A DNA stretch of 22,010 nt from a virus: positions 1 to 22,010 of IMG/VR virus record IMGVR_UViG_3300032117_001085; one strand, written 5' to 3'. Positions 15,720-21,793 of the stretch are shown piece by piece. A program made the translations under genes and the position numbers. The notes beneath the pieces were generated by a model that was not told the origin of the DNA, ran no database searches, and saw only the letters and a list, made by a program, of their open reading frames with translations. Within the stretch, counting starts at the first letter, position 1, and every line of letters begins with the position of its first letter.

Positions 15720-16395
15720 TGTGTTCTCCGAGGCTTAATTCAGCACTCTCTAGTTTATGTATGTATTTACGCAATTTTTCAATTTGTCCTCTAGCTCTGA
15801 GCAACTTAAATGCTAAGTTTTCTACGCTTTGCTCGCCACCTGTTTCTAGTCCAGCCTTGCGTAAGCGTTTAAGATCTTCCATGGCTTGTTTACATTTGTC
15901 TAATTTTCCACTACGTATGGCTCTGTTAATTTTACCAGCGTAATTACGTGCCTTGCTCTTGACATCTTTGGGATCTGTTGTAGGTTCTACATGTTCAGGT
16001 TCGCTGATCCACTTGTCGTCTAGTACGCTATAGATACCTGCACTATGGTGAACTTGGCTGGCAGGTTGTACATACAATTCTACAGGTATGCCCTGTATTT
16101 TTAAATCGTATGTATTGTTGTATTGACTTTTTTCAGCTGTGTATAATTCACTGCTGTTGACCACTAGATGTAAATCTATGTCGCTGTATTCACTATAATT
16201 ATATCCAGCACTGGATCCACTTAAGGTAACATCTTTTAATTTTAATTGTGGAACTTCAAGATAATCTATAAAATGTTTGGCTATCTTGATCAGCTGATGA
16301 CGTACTTCTTTGCGTAGATGATTATTGTCCCATAGCTTAGGGTTAAGCACATGGTGATGAGGATTAGGATCGATGTATAGTTCTTGAAACTGCAT
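15709..16395 (-). CDS. nucleotidyltransferase-fold protein
   Basis: This 228-aa protein has the DNA polymerase beta-like nucleotidyltransferase signature: LSGSSAGYNYSEYSDIDLHLVV with Gly60-Ser61, and Asp72 and Asp74 as metal ligands. A third acidic residue, Glu106 in IPVELYVQ, lies on the next strand. A helical C-terminal half (about 140-220, with many Arg and Lys) could bind nucleic acid. The family transfers nucleotides to RNA, proteins or small molecules; its target here is unknown. It overlaps the next gene by 11 nt. Members of this type are widespread in marine T4-like phages. Confidence 0.88.
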   Translation of the reverse strand: MQFQELYIDPNPHHHVLNPKLWDNNHLRKEVRHQLIKIAKHFIDYLEVPQLKLKDVTLSGSSAGYNYSEYSDIDLHLVVNSSELYTAEKSQYNNTYDLKIQGIPVELYVQPASQVHHSAGIYSVLDDKWISEPEHVEPTTDPKDVKSKARNYAGKINRAIRSGKLDKCKQAMEDLKRLRKAGLETGGEQSVENLAFKLLRARGQIEKLRKYIHKLESAELSLGEHNEN

Positions 16396-16411
16396 TCAGT
16401 ATTTAACTGAA

Positions 16412-16813
16412 TTACAAGCCTATGAACTTTAATATAGTTGGAAGATTGATCATGTTTAGCCAACCTGCACCTGCTACAAATGCCAGGACAGCCATGCCAT
16501 ACATCATTACTTTACTTTTGAGCGTTTGTAGTTCAGAAATCTTGTCAGCTAATTCTTGATGCTGATTAGTTTGAATTACATGCAATTCATCAGCATGTTT
16601 ATAGTATTTGTCTGCATTTTGCCAATAAGCTGACTGCATGGTTTTTAATTCTTCCATAACAGTATCGCGAGTGCGATCTAAGCAGTCGTGCATGTCTTTA
16701 ATGTCGTCTTTAACTTCACCAAGTTTTTCGTTGATGTTTTCAACTTTAGTTTCTAATATTCCTACACGCTCGGGTAGTTCTGCTAATTGTGCTTGTGCTA
16801 ATTTTGTGGCCAT
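16412..16813 (-). CDS. coiled-coil protein with C-terminal membrane anchor
   Basis: This 133-aa protein has a long coiled coil (about 10-100: LPERVGILETKVENINEKL and after it), then one membrane helix at the C-terminus (MYGMAVLAFVAGAGWLNMI) and a short hydrophobic end (LPTILKFIGL). The layout resembles the XhlA-type phage lysis-accessory proteins, where a coiled coil is followed by one C-terminal helix, but also other anchored proteins. The ATG at 16813 was chosen; the TTG at 16828 lacks a binding site. A spanin or holin partner is not evident nearby. Confidence 0.8.
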   Translation of the reverse strand: MATKLAQAQLAELPERVGILETKVENINEKLGEVKDDIKDMHDCLDRTRDTVMEELKTMQSAYWQNADKYYKHADELHVIQTNQHQELADKISELQTLKSKVMMYGMAVLAFVAGAGWLNMINLPTILKFIGL

Positions 16814-16951
16814 CTCTAGGCTCTCCAATGTTGTAAGTCAAGTGCTCGCTCCGAGCCATGTGCCTATTGTATGATTGGTAATGTGCCTATATATAGATAT
16901 TTTGCCTACAACTATATTTAATGAACTAGTCGATTATATTATACTGTCAGT

Positions 16952-17353
16952 TTATTTAAGATAAAACACTATATTTTTGCCAGGATCTTCGGGGTTGAAA
17001 ACTGCATACTGTTGTGTCATATCCTCATTCAGTCCGCTGATATAAGGTACTAGTCTGAAATCTTCAATCAATCCAGCAACAGGATCTCCGTTGACTTCAA
17101 ACAAACTATCTCGCTCTGTATAAAAATCAAAACGCCATACCCTTAATATCATATCTGTATCAAAGCCCACTACACGACCCCTAACTTCAATCATTTCAGG
17201 TCCTTGATTATAGGTCACATTGGCACGTATACCTAATGTTTGCAGTACCGTTTGAAAGTTTTGTTCTCTCCAACGATCTGCTTCCCGACCAGGTTCCGAT
17301 TTATGTTGCCCTGTATGTGTGATATCGACTAGGGTATAGAGTTTATATTCCAT
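16952..17353 (-). CDS. hypothetical protein, marine phage type
   Basis: This 133-aa protein starts MEYKLYTLVDITHTGQ and has an alternating beta/helix pattern (NFQTVLQTLGIRANV, MIEVRGRVVGFDTDMILRVWRFDFYTE) and an acidic C-terminal half. I recall such N-termini in marine phage proteins without a name. There are no cysteines and no catalytic motif. The next gene upstream stops 9 nt before its start. The 138-bp gap behind it (16814-16951) holds no gene that I can support. Confidence 0.8.
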   Translation of the reverse strand: MEYKLYTLVDITHTGQHKSEPGREADRWREQNFQTVLQTLGIRANVTYNQGPEMIEVRGRVVGFDTDMILRVWRFDFYTERDSLFEVNGDPVAGLIEDFRLVPYISGLNEDMTQQYAVFNPEDPGKNIVFYLK

Positions 17354-17362
17354 TAATTACTT

Positions 17363-17635
17363 TCAAGCTGATGGTAATTCTGATTTCTTTACAAAGTTAG
17401 GATAATTTTTAATGTATTCGCCAAAACATGGATAGTTGGTATCATGTGTATATCCAGCTAATCCGTATTGTGCCAAAATAGGTACCATTGATTCAAGATC
17501 ATCTGTGGCTACAGTACCAGCACCTTGTGTACCTTCTGGGCCCATCAAATAATATTGATATCTTGGTTTTTGTCCGCCGCCCGGAATAGCCACTGTGGCC
17601 TTGGCAAACGCTTCTTTAATTTCATCTAGTGTCAT
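17363..17635 (-). CDS. hypothetical 90-aa protein
   Basis: This protein starts MTLDEIKEAFAKATVAIPGGG and continues with QYYLMGPEGTQGAGTVATDDLESMVPILAQYGLAGY, a mixed helix/beta pattern with glycine turns and one cysteine. The ATG at 17635 has AGGAG 6 nt upstream, which rules out the longer reading from 17689 that would cross the terminator region. A late-promoter-like GTTAAATA is at 17664-17671, about 29 nt before the start. No family is recognised. Confidence 0.78.
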   Translation of the reverse strand: MTLDEIKEAFAKATVAIPGGGQKPRYQYYLMGPEGTQGAGTVATDDLESMVPILAQYGLAGYTHDTNYPCFGEYIKNYPNFVKKSELPSA

Positions 17636-17673
17636 TTTTAACTCCTGTGTTAAACTATGTCTATATTTAACAG

Positions 17674-17705
17674 AGATAAAAAAGCCCACTTATAAAAGTG
17701 GGCTT
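17674..17705 (-). terminator. rho-independent terminator after the 251-aa gene
   Basis: The minus strand has AAGCCCAC, an 8-nt loop and GTGGGCTT followed by a run of T. The stem is 8 bp with no mismatch. It closes the 251-aa gene unit before the next gene. Confidence 0.92.
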
Positions 17706-17743
17706 AGTCTTCCCATCCCGAACAGGAAAAAACTATTGAGCTA

Positions 17744-18499
17744 TTAAGCTGTTAATAGTGTTGCCGCTACTGAAGCACCTTGCATTGTCAACTGAGTTAG
17801 AGCAACTGTTGGAGCTGAATTAACTGCAACTGTTGTTGTACCAATTGGAGTTGTACCAGTTGTTGTACCTTGCAATGTTGCTACTGTAGCCAAGTTGTTA
17901 GCCAATTGAGCAACAATGATGTCAAATGTAGCTAAAACTGGGTATGCACTAGCTGTACCACCAAATACTTCAGTGTTACCTTGACCAGTTAATGCTGATG
18001 TGCTTCCACCAGCTGAGTTAGCTGTATCAATTGCGATACCAACTACGAAAGCTGATGAAAACTGAGAAACACCAGTTTGGTATGTGTTTGAACCAAATGA
18101 ACTTGTTGAGTATGGTGAACCAACAAAGTAAATTTCAGCGTATTGTTGGATTGTACGAACAGCAACTGAGAAGTAGCTGTTAGCATCTTGCCAAGGAACA
18201 ACTGAACCAGTTGAAACTGTTACGTTAGAGTTAACATATGGTGAAGAACCACTGTAAGCTGTTTGTTGAGCAAATGCAACACCTGGACCAAATACTGAGC
18301 TAGCTGAAATGTTGTCAGCATCTTGTGATTGTGTACCAGCGGCTGCCATTAAGTCTGGTGCGTTTGCGCCAGAAACAACAACTTTAACGAAAGCTAAGTT
18401 ACGTGTACCGAAGTTACTGTATGTAATTCCGCCGTATGTGTCTTGTGATGTCATACGACCATAGTTGGCCGCGACGTATGTACCTAATAATGATGGCAT
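17744..18499 (-). CDS. abundant structural-type protein, Thr/Ser/Ala/Gly-rich
   Basis: This 251-aa protein starts MPSLLGTYVAANYGRMTS and is made of strand-like segments with many Val, Thr, Ser, Ala and Gly and almost no Lys, Arg or Cys. Examples are NLAFVKVVVSG, FSVAVRTIQQYAEIYFVG and SSAFVVGIAIDTAN, with TTTGTTPIGTTTVAV near the end. The codon pattern is narrower than in neighbours (much GTT, GCT, ACT, CAA), which suggests high expression. The unit has a perfect late promoter (18569-18576), a leader hairpin, an AGGAGAAATATT binding site and its own terminator. A virion decoration, tail or fibre component is likely, but I do not recognise the family. Confidence 0.82.
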   Translation of the reverse strand: MPSLLGTYVAANYGRMTSQDTYGGITYSNFGTRNLAFVKVVVSGANAPDLMAAAGTQSQDADNISASSVFGPGVAFAQQTAYSGSSPYVNSNVTVSTGSVVPWQDANSYFSVAVRTIQQYAEIYFVGSPYSTSSFGSNTYQTGVSQFSSAFVVGIAIDTANSAGGSTSALTGQGNTEVFGGTASAYPVLATFDIIVAQLANNLATVATLQGTTTGTTPIGTTTVAVNSAPTVALTQLTMQGASVAATLLTA

Positions 18500-18524
18500 A
18501 ATATTTCTCCTAATCTACCATTCT

Positions 18525-18541
18525 GTTCGCACTCTGCGAAC
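18525..18541 (-). promoter_or_regulatory. hairpin in the leader of the 251-aa gene
   Basis: A perfect 6-bp stem, GTTCGC-AGAGT-GCGAAC on the minus strand, lies between the late promoter and the ribosome binding site. A 5' stabilising hairpin is the simplest reading; there is no T run, so it is not a terminator. Confidence 0.6.
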
Positions 18542-18568
18542 GGCCTTTCTAAAAGACCTTTGTATAAT

Positions 18569-18576
18569 TATTTATA
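18569..18576 (-). promoter_or_regulatory. late promoter TATAAATA
   Basis: A perfect late element on the minus strand, about 70 nt upstream of the 251-aa gene start. The longer leader has room for the hairpin at 18525-18541. Confidence 0.75.
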
Positions 18577-18618
18577 GATTTTGGTAAAAAACGGGCTGAT
18601 TAGGCTGAAATTGAGATT

Positions 18619-18876
18619 CTATTGAGAATCCTTGCCTTCTTGAATACGCTTGATCCCACGCTTGAATTTGGCAGGATCACTGCCTTTGATACTGTTAATA
18701 AAGCGACGTTCTAGCTCGGCGGCTGTTTCTACGTCATAATTTTCGCGAATCATATCCAATAAGTTAATGGCACTTTGGATGATGTTTGAACCGCGGCTTT
18801 CGATAACTAAATCCGCATCACGGTTTAGTCCGATGTCGCTAAGTCCTTGTAAAATACTACGGGTGCTTTTTCGCAT
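18619..18876 (-). CDS. hypothetical 85-aa protein ending in TAG
   Basis: This protein, MRKSTRSILQGLSDIGLNRD onward, is helical and charged (SAINLLDMIRENYDVETAAELERRFINSIK). Similar unnamed proteins occur in marine T4-like phages. A late promoter is 20 nt before its start. It is the only clear gene in the window that ends in TAG. The context is CAA TAG A, the same as around the internal amber codon at 20742. Reading through would add 16 residues up to a TAA inside the next late promoter. Confidence 0.8.
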   Translation of the reverse strand: MRKSTRSILQGLSDIGLNRDADLVIESRGSNIIQSAINLLDMIRENYDVETAAELERRFINSIKGSDPAKFKRGIKRIQEGKDSQ

Positions 18877-18895
18877 TGTGTTTCTCTATTCAACG

Positions 18896-18903
18896 TATTT
18901 ATA
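18896..18903 (-). promoter_or_regulatory. late promoter TATAAATA
   Basis: A perfect late element on the minus strand, 20 nt before the ATG at 18876. It is the first element of the late block, next to the divergent plus-strand cluster. Confidence 0.78.
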
Positions 18904-18939
18904 GAATTTTACAGCCTCTTTACAATTAGATCAAATGTC

Positions 18940-18968
18940 TTGATTAATATCATGGTTTCTACTAATAT
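18940..18968 (+). promoter_or_regulatory. possible sigma-70 promoter of the plus-strand cluster
   Basis: TTGATT (18940-18945), a 17-bp spacer and TAATAT (18963-18968) could form a promoter reading toward 19041. The left arm of the inverted repeat lies inside its spacer, so a repressor bound to the repeat would block it. Confidence 0.45.
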
Positions 18969-18996
18969 GCTAAATATATAAGTAGAAACCATGATA
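18948..18996. repeat. 16-bp perfect inverted repeat in the divergent gap
   Basis: Arms at 18948-18963 (TATCATGGTTTCTACT) and 18981-18996 are perfect reverse complements with a 17-nt AT-rich centre. A third copy of TTCTACT follows at 19000-19006. It lies between divergent gene blocks, so it is not a simple terminator of either. An operator, or a regulatory or replication structure, is likely. Confidence 0.8.
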
Positions 18997-19040
18997 AAGT
19001 TCTACTTATTTTTACACATACACTTTAAAAGGAACACAAA

Positions 19041-19226
19041 ATGTTAAACACCATATCAAACTGGGTCAAAAACCTAGAAAATTCATTCAGTAAACCACAA
19101 ACTTACGGTAGTGGGCTAGAGTACTACATTGTTAAAAACAACCCACAAAACGCCGCAGATGTAGATCGTCTAACCAAAGAATACGAAACTAATAGAAACA
19201 CATTCTATTGGGCAAGGGGGCTTTAA
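19041..19226 (+). CDS. small early hypothetical protein (61 aa)
   Basis: This protein starts MLNTISNWVKNLENSF and has the phrase GSGLEYYIVKNNPQNAADVDRLTKEYE, followed by an aromatic end (FYWARGL). I have seen such short NPQNAADVDRL-type proteins in proteobacteria and their phages, without known function. AGGAACACAAA lies just before the ATG. It opens the plus-strand cluster and is followed after 1 nt by a 30-aa gene. Confidence 0.82.
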   Translation: MLNTISNWVKNLENSFSKPQTYGSGLEYYIVKNNPQNAADVDRLTKEYETNRNTFYWARGL

Positions 19227-19227
19227 A

Positions 19228-19320
19228 ATGCGACAATTTCTTAAAGACTTCTATGAAATTATCAAAGCAGTACAACAAGCTCGTGCCGAAGCTGTACTCA
19301 AAGGTCAACACTGGATTTAA
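19228..19320 (+). CDS. 30-aa small protein
   Basis: This short gene reads MRQFLKDFYEIIKAVQQARA and ends LKGQHWI. A strong binding site (AAGGGGG, 7 nt before the ATG) and tight spacing to both neighbours support it in spite of its size. The pattern of a helix with Ala-Arg-Ala and a terminal Trp resembles short proteins found beside the preceding type in proteobacteria. The function is unknown. Confidence 0.75.
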   Translation: MRQFLKDFYEIIKAVQQARAEAVLKGQHWI

Positions 19321-19323
19321 TCA

Positions 19324-19875
19324 ATGCGTACTACAGTTCGTCGTGTACTTCCACACGAGTATGCCAAATATCGTACGCACCTTAAATCTCTTGACGCAGA
19401 ATCTAAGGTACTCCGCTTTGGTTACTCCACTAGTGACCAAATTATTGACCAACTTTGCGACAAGTTTGAAGCCCATCCTCACAAACATATTCTTTTTTGT
19501 ATAGAGAATAGTCAGTTAGAATTTGTTGCTGTAGGGCATGTTAGCCTAGAAGGCGAGATGGAACTGGCTTTTTCAGTTCTCAAAGAGTATCAAGGACAGG
19601 GCATGGGAAACAGGCTAATGAAGCGTTGTATCCAATACTGCCGTACACACAACATACTTAAAGGCTGTATGGTGTGTCTAAGCACTAACAGTCGTATCAA
19701 GCATTTGTGTAGCAAATACGGTATTACAATGGAAAATGCGATGGGTGAAACACTGGCTACTATAGAACTGCCACACGCTGACGCCTATACTTATGTAGAA
19801 GAAGTTGCTGATAGAAATCTAGCAGTCATAGACTATATGAGCAAACGCATTCCTAAATTAGTTGCATTTGCGTAA
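19324..19875 (+). CDS. GNAT-family acetyltransferase
   Basis: This 183-aa protein has the acetyl-CoA-binding motif A, EYQGQGMGNRLM (residues 88-99), preceded by the strand MELAFSVL, with motif B-like residues further on (LKGCMVCLSTNSRIKHLCSKYG). GNAT enzymes move an acetyl group to an amine on proteins, antibiotics or small molecules. In early phage regions they may modify host proteins, but the target cannot be read here. The start lies 3 nt behind the stop of the 30-aa gene and lacks a clear binding site, so coupling is likely. Confidence 0.92.
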   Translation: MRTTVRRVLPHEYAKYRTHLKSLDAESKVLRFGYSTSDQIIDQLCDKFEAHPHKHILFCIENSQLEFVAVGHVSLEGEMELAFSVLKEYQGQGMGNRLMKRCIQYCRTHNILKGCMVCLSTNSRIKHLCSKYGITMENAMGETLATIELPHADAYTYVEEVADRNLAVIDYMSKRIPKLVAFA

Positions 19876-19890
19876 AAAGAGATATATAAT
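19862..19890 (+). promoter_or_regulatory. sigma-70-like promoter before the phasin-like gene
   Basis: TTGCAT (19862-19867), 17 bp and a perfect TATAAT (19885-19890) overlap the end of the GNAT gene. A dyad, CTATAC-AGCAAT-GTATAG, at 19895-19912 lies at the expected transcription start and could be an operator. Confidence 0.65.
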
Positions 19891-19940
19891 AATACTATAC
19901 AGCAATGTATAGACAAACATACACACACAAGGAGAAAAAT

Positions 19941-20147
19941 ATGTTTAATCAAGCAATCGATACCATTCAAGCTGGTAAAAAGACAATCGTTAACACATTC
20001 GTTACCGATAAAGAAATCCAATCAAAATTGGTCACACTAATCGAAGCACAAACTAAGTTTTATCAAGGTTGGGTTGATACAACTCTAACACTTGCACAGA
20101 CCTTAGTAGCCAATGCTAAAGATACAGTTTACAAAGGAGCAAAATAA
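19941..20147 (+). CDS. phasin-like small helical protein
   Basis: This 68-aa protein, MFNQAIDTIQAGKKTIVNTFV onward, is a chain of amphipathic helices. It has a phasin-like core, IEAQTKFYQGWVDTTLTLAQ, as in granule-associated phasins. The ATG at 19941 has GGAG 7 nt upstream, which decides it over an in-frame ATG at 19905. It is coupled by TAATG to the next gene, a frequent partner in my recollection of marine phage genomes. A membrane- or granule-surface role is possible. Confidence 0.75.
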   Translation: MFNQAIDTIQAGKKTIVNTFVTDKEIQSKLVTLIEAQTKFYQGWVDTTLTLAQTLVANAKDTVYKGAK

Positions 20148-20413
20148 TGTCAGATTTTACTCCAAAACTACCAGAAGTTAAATTCAGCAAGAACGGCTAC
20201 GAAATCCGTACAGACGTGTTGGCCATGGCTAAAGATGCTGTTATGGAAGAATACCACTCTAAATTCAAAGGCTGGGAAATGTCAGTTGCTCGTGATGAGA
20301 AAACTGGACAAGTTGTTACTCGAGTAGATATGCCAGAGTTTCCAGGTCTTGAAAAGATCATGGAAGCGGCTGAAAAGTTCTATGGGTTCGTGAACACGGG
20401 CACAAAGAAGTAA
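20147..20413 (+). CDS. hypothetical partner of the phasin-like protein
   Basis: This 88-aa protein has a neat folded look: MSDFTPKLPEVKFSKNGYEIRTDVL, then the helix AKDAVMEEYHSKFKGWEMSV, a hairpin with DEKTGQVVTRVDMPEF, and the helix EKIMEAAEKFYGFV. It shares TAATG with the phasin-like gene. It precedes a terminator. No named family is recognised. Confidence 0.82.
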   Translation: MSDFTPKLPEVKFSKNGYEIRTDVLAMAKDAVMEEYHSKFKGWEMSVARDEKTGQVVTRVDMPEFPGLEKIMEAAEKFYGFVNTGTKK

Positions 20414-20450
20414 GCATAGCTTGTTCGCAAGGTAAGCGTTACATCCACTC

Positions 20451-20477
20451 AAAAGGCCTTGACGGGCCTTTTGTTTT
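20451..20477 (+). terminator. rho-independent terminator
   Basis: AAAAGGCC, the loop TTGACG and GGCCTTTT followed by GTTTT form an 8-bp stem. It ends the phasin-like unit. The loop TTGACG is also the -35 box of the next promoter. Confidence 0.9.
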
Positions 20478-20488
20478 GACTATATAAT
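20459..20488 (+). promoter_or_regulatory. sigma-70 promoter of the tRNA unit
   Basis: TTGACG (20459-20464), an 18-bp spacer and a perfect TATAAT (20483-20488) stand 8 nt before the mature tRNA 5' end. It is the best sigma-70 match seen in the window and is embedded in the terminator hairpin. Confidence 0.8.
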
Positions 20489-20496
20489 AGGTACAT

Positions 20497-20571
20497 GCGC
20501 CTAAGGCTAAATGGTATAGCAAGGGTCTCTAAAGCCCGAGACAGCAGGTTCGATTCCTGTTAGGCGCACCA
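20497..20571 (+). tRNA. tRNA-Sup(CUA), amber-suppressor type
   Basis: The 75-nt tRNA folds well. It has a perfect 7-bp acceptor (GCGCCTA/TAGGCGC), discriminator A and an encoded CCA, a 4-bp D stem (GCTA/TAGC) with a loop holding GG, and a T arm (GCAGG/CCTGT with loop TTCGATT). The anticodon loop is CTCTAAA, with U33 and anticodon CUA at 20529-20531, which pairs with UAG. The anticodon stem is weak: three G-C pairs, one U-G, and an A-G mismatch at 27-43. The variable loop is short, so it is not a tyrosine or serine type. The charging enzyme is not clear; U35 suits GlnRS or LysRS. It shares a transcript with the two genes after it. Confidence 0.85.
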
Positions 20572-20586
20572 TTTAAGGAAATTACT

Positions 20587-20730
20587 ATGTTTATCGGATT
20601 AATGGGTGTGGCCAGCGACGGTACGCTGTATACACCAAGCGGTAATAAAATTTGCAAAGTGCCTCAATGGGCGGCATGGCGCATTCAAAGAGCCCAGCAT
20701 TGGGTAGCCCAACTAACTTGGAGAAATTAA
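20587..20730 (+). CDS. 47-aa small protein
   Basis: This short gene reads MFIGLMGVASDGTLYTPSGN and continues with CKVPQWAAWRIQRAQHWV. AAGGAAATTACT precedes the ATG. It has five Trp. It stands between the tRNA and the amber-containing gene in the same transcript, with its TAA 2 nt before the next ATG. No family is recognised. Confidence 0.72.
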   Translation: MFIGLMGVASDGTLYTPSGNKICKVPQWAAWRIQRAQHWVAQLTWRN

Positions 20731-20732
20731 AA

Positions 20733-21305
20733 ATGACACAATAGATTGAATATGCTTGTAAAGACCTAGTCTTCCACTTTAACAAGAAACATTTAGAAGA
20801 CGAGACCATTCCAATGTGGGTCTTAAAATTTCATGGGGAAACATTGTATGTTAATCATGTAGACTGTCAGCTACCTTGGAGCACTAAGGAAACGCCTGAT
20901 AATACGCATACAAAAGGTAGTATCAAAGTTAAGAACGCACTACTGCGTATTAACGATGCTAACCAAGCAACACTTTCTGAACTTACACTAATAGATAAAT
21001 TTCGCCTGCGTAATCAAAAGCTAGGCATTACTCGTATCATGGCTCCCTATGGGTGTGCTATGCATAAAGCTCTCTTGGCTAATGAATACAAACATTCTCC
21101 ACTTAAAACTATTCGTGGCGCTTGTTCCAGTAGTTTCGTTGTGTGTGATTTATTGAGTAAAAACGAAGTGTTACTGGCCAAAATCAAATACGATGACTGG
21201 CGAGAGCTTAGACCAAACGAAGGTTATTATCAGGATTACGACAATTTTAAAGGAGATATTCCTGTGGACTACGGACATCCTAGCACACCGTATGAGTATA
21301 GTTAA
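20733..21305 (+). CDS. hypothetical protein with in-frame amber at codon 4
   Basis: The ATG at 20733 has GGAG 9 nt upstream. The frame reads Met-Thr-Gln-TAG-Ile-Glu-Tyr-Ala-Cys, then KDLVFHFNKKHLEDETIP, and joins without a break to MWVLKFHGETLYVNHVDC. The full product would have 190 residues. The stretch between TAG and the ATG at 20814 looks like real protein, and I recall phage homologues with a similar ACKxLxFxFxxKHL leader before MWVLK. The ATG at 20814 has only a weak site, and no GTG or TTG lies between. The body has PWSTKETPDNTHTKGSIKVKNALL and RLRNQKLGITRIMAPYG; the function is unknown. The amber codon could come from CAG by one change. Confidence 0.8.
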
Positions 21306-21712
21306 CCTATACTTTCTTCGTCAAACAGTTCAGGGTGCTTCTTGCCCCAGTTACGCATAATTACTGCGGCTTCAGCGTTAGCTTCATTTTCTTGAGGACT
21401 ACCAGTAGCACCTGCACCCTCATCATTGAGTTCTTCGTTAAGGTCTTGTTTGAAATGTACTAGTTCATGTGCTAGCGTACGGCATACATCCATGATGTGG
21501 CGATTCTTTACAGTTACATCGATATGCTGTTCGCCTGGCATATATCCACCAAAGCTCTTACGGTCAACACTAGTACGGCTATCAAAGATGAAATCAAACT
21601 TTGGTAACTTTTTAAGTTCTAGATGTTCAGCCGCAAACTTTACAAAATCGTGTAGGATTGTGTAAGTTGATCGCTTGTCTAAGCCTTCGGTTAATATTTC
21701 TCTTGCTTTCAT
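21302..21712 (-). CDS. zincin-like metallopeptidase with capsid-targeting-like leader
   Basis: This 136-aa protein has the zinc motif HELVH (His82, Glu83, His86) in LAHELVHFKQDL. An acidic third ligand candidate lies in QENEANAEA (Glu108 or Glu110). FGGYMPGEQHIDV ahead of it is typical of small phage zincins. The N-terminus, MKAREILTEG, resembles T4 capsid-targeting sequences, with L-T-E before G as cleavage site. It may be packed in the head and delivered with the DNA. Its stop overlaps that of the convergent gene by 4 bp. Confidence 0.87.
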   Translation of the reverse strand: MKAREILTEGLDKRSTYTILHDFVKFAAEHLELKKLPKFDFIFDSRTSVDRKSFGGYMPGEQHIDVTVKNRHIMDVCRTLAHELVHFKQDLNEELNDEGAGATGSPQENEANAEAAVIMRNWGKKHPELFDEESIG

Positions 21713-21717
21713 AATTA

Positions 21718-21789
21718 TTATTGAGCGTTGATGAAGTTGATGTAGGCTACACTACGAGCGGCACTAATCTTACCAATATGATTAGCCAT
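21718..21789 (-). CDS. possible 23-aa peptide
   Basis: An ATG at 21789 opens MANHIGKISAARSVAYINFI and stops at 21718, filling the gap between two genes. There is no strong binding site. It begins 4 nt after the stop of the upstream gene, so translation by coupling is possible. This is a weak call based on position and composition. Confidence 0.4.
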   Translation of the reverse strand: MANHIGKISAARSVAYINFINAQ

Positions 21790-21793
21790 CTAA

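Noticed and set aside
16400-16407. GTTAAATA as late promoter of the nucleotidyltransferase gene
   Set aside because: It is only 5 nt from the start codon, which leaves no room for a leader with a ribosome binding site.
18948-18996. Inverted repeat as rho-independent terminator
   Set aside because: The arms are AT-rich, the loop is 17 nt, no T run follows, and it lies between divergent starts and not behind a gene.
20814-21305. Start of the plus-strand gene at ATG 20814
   Set aside because: The site before it is weak, and the upstream frame from 20733 has a strong site and reads as protein apart from TAG. It is kept as a fallback if the amber codon is a true stop.
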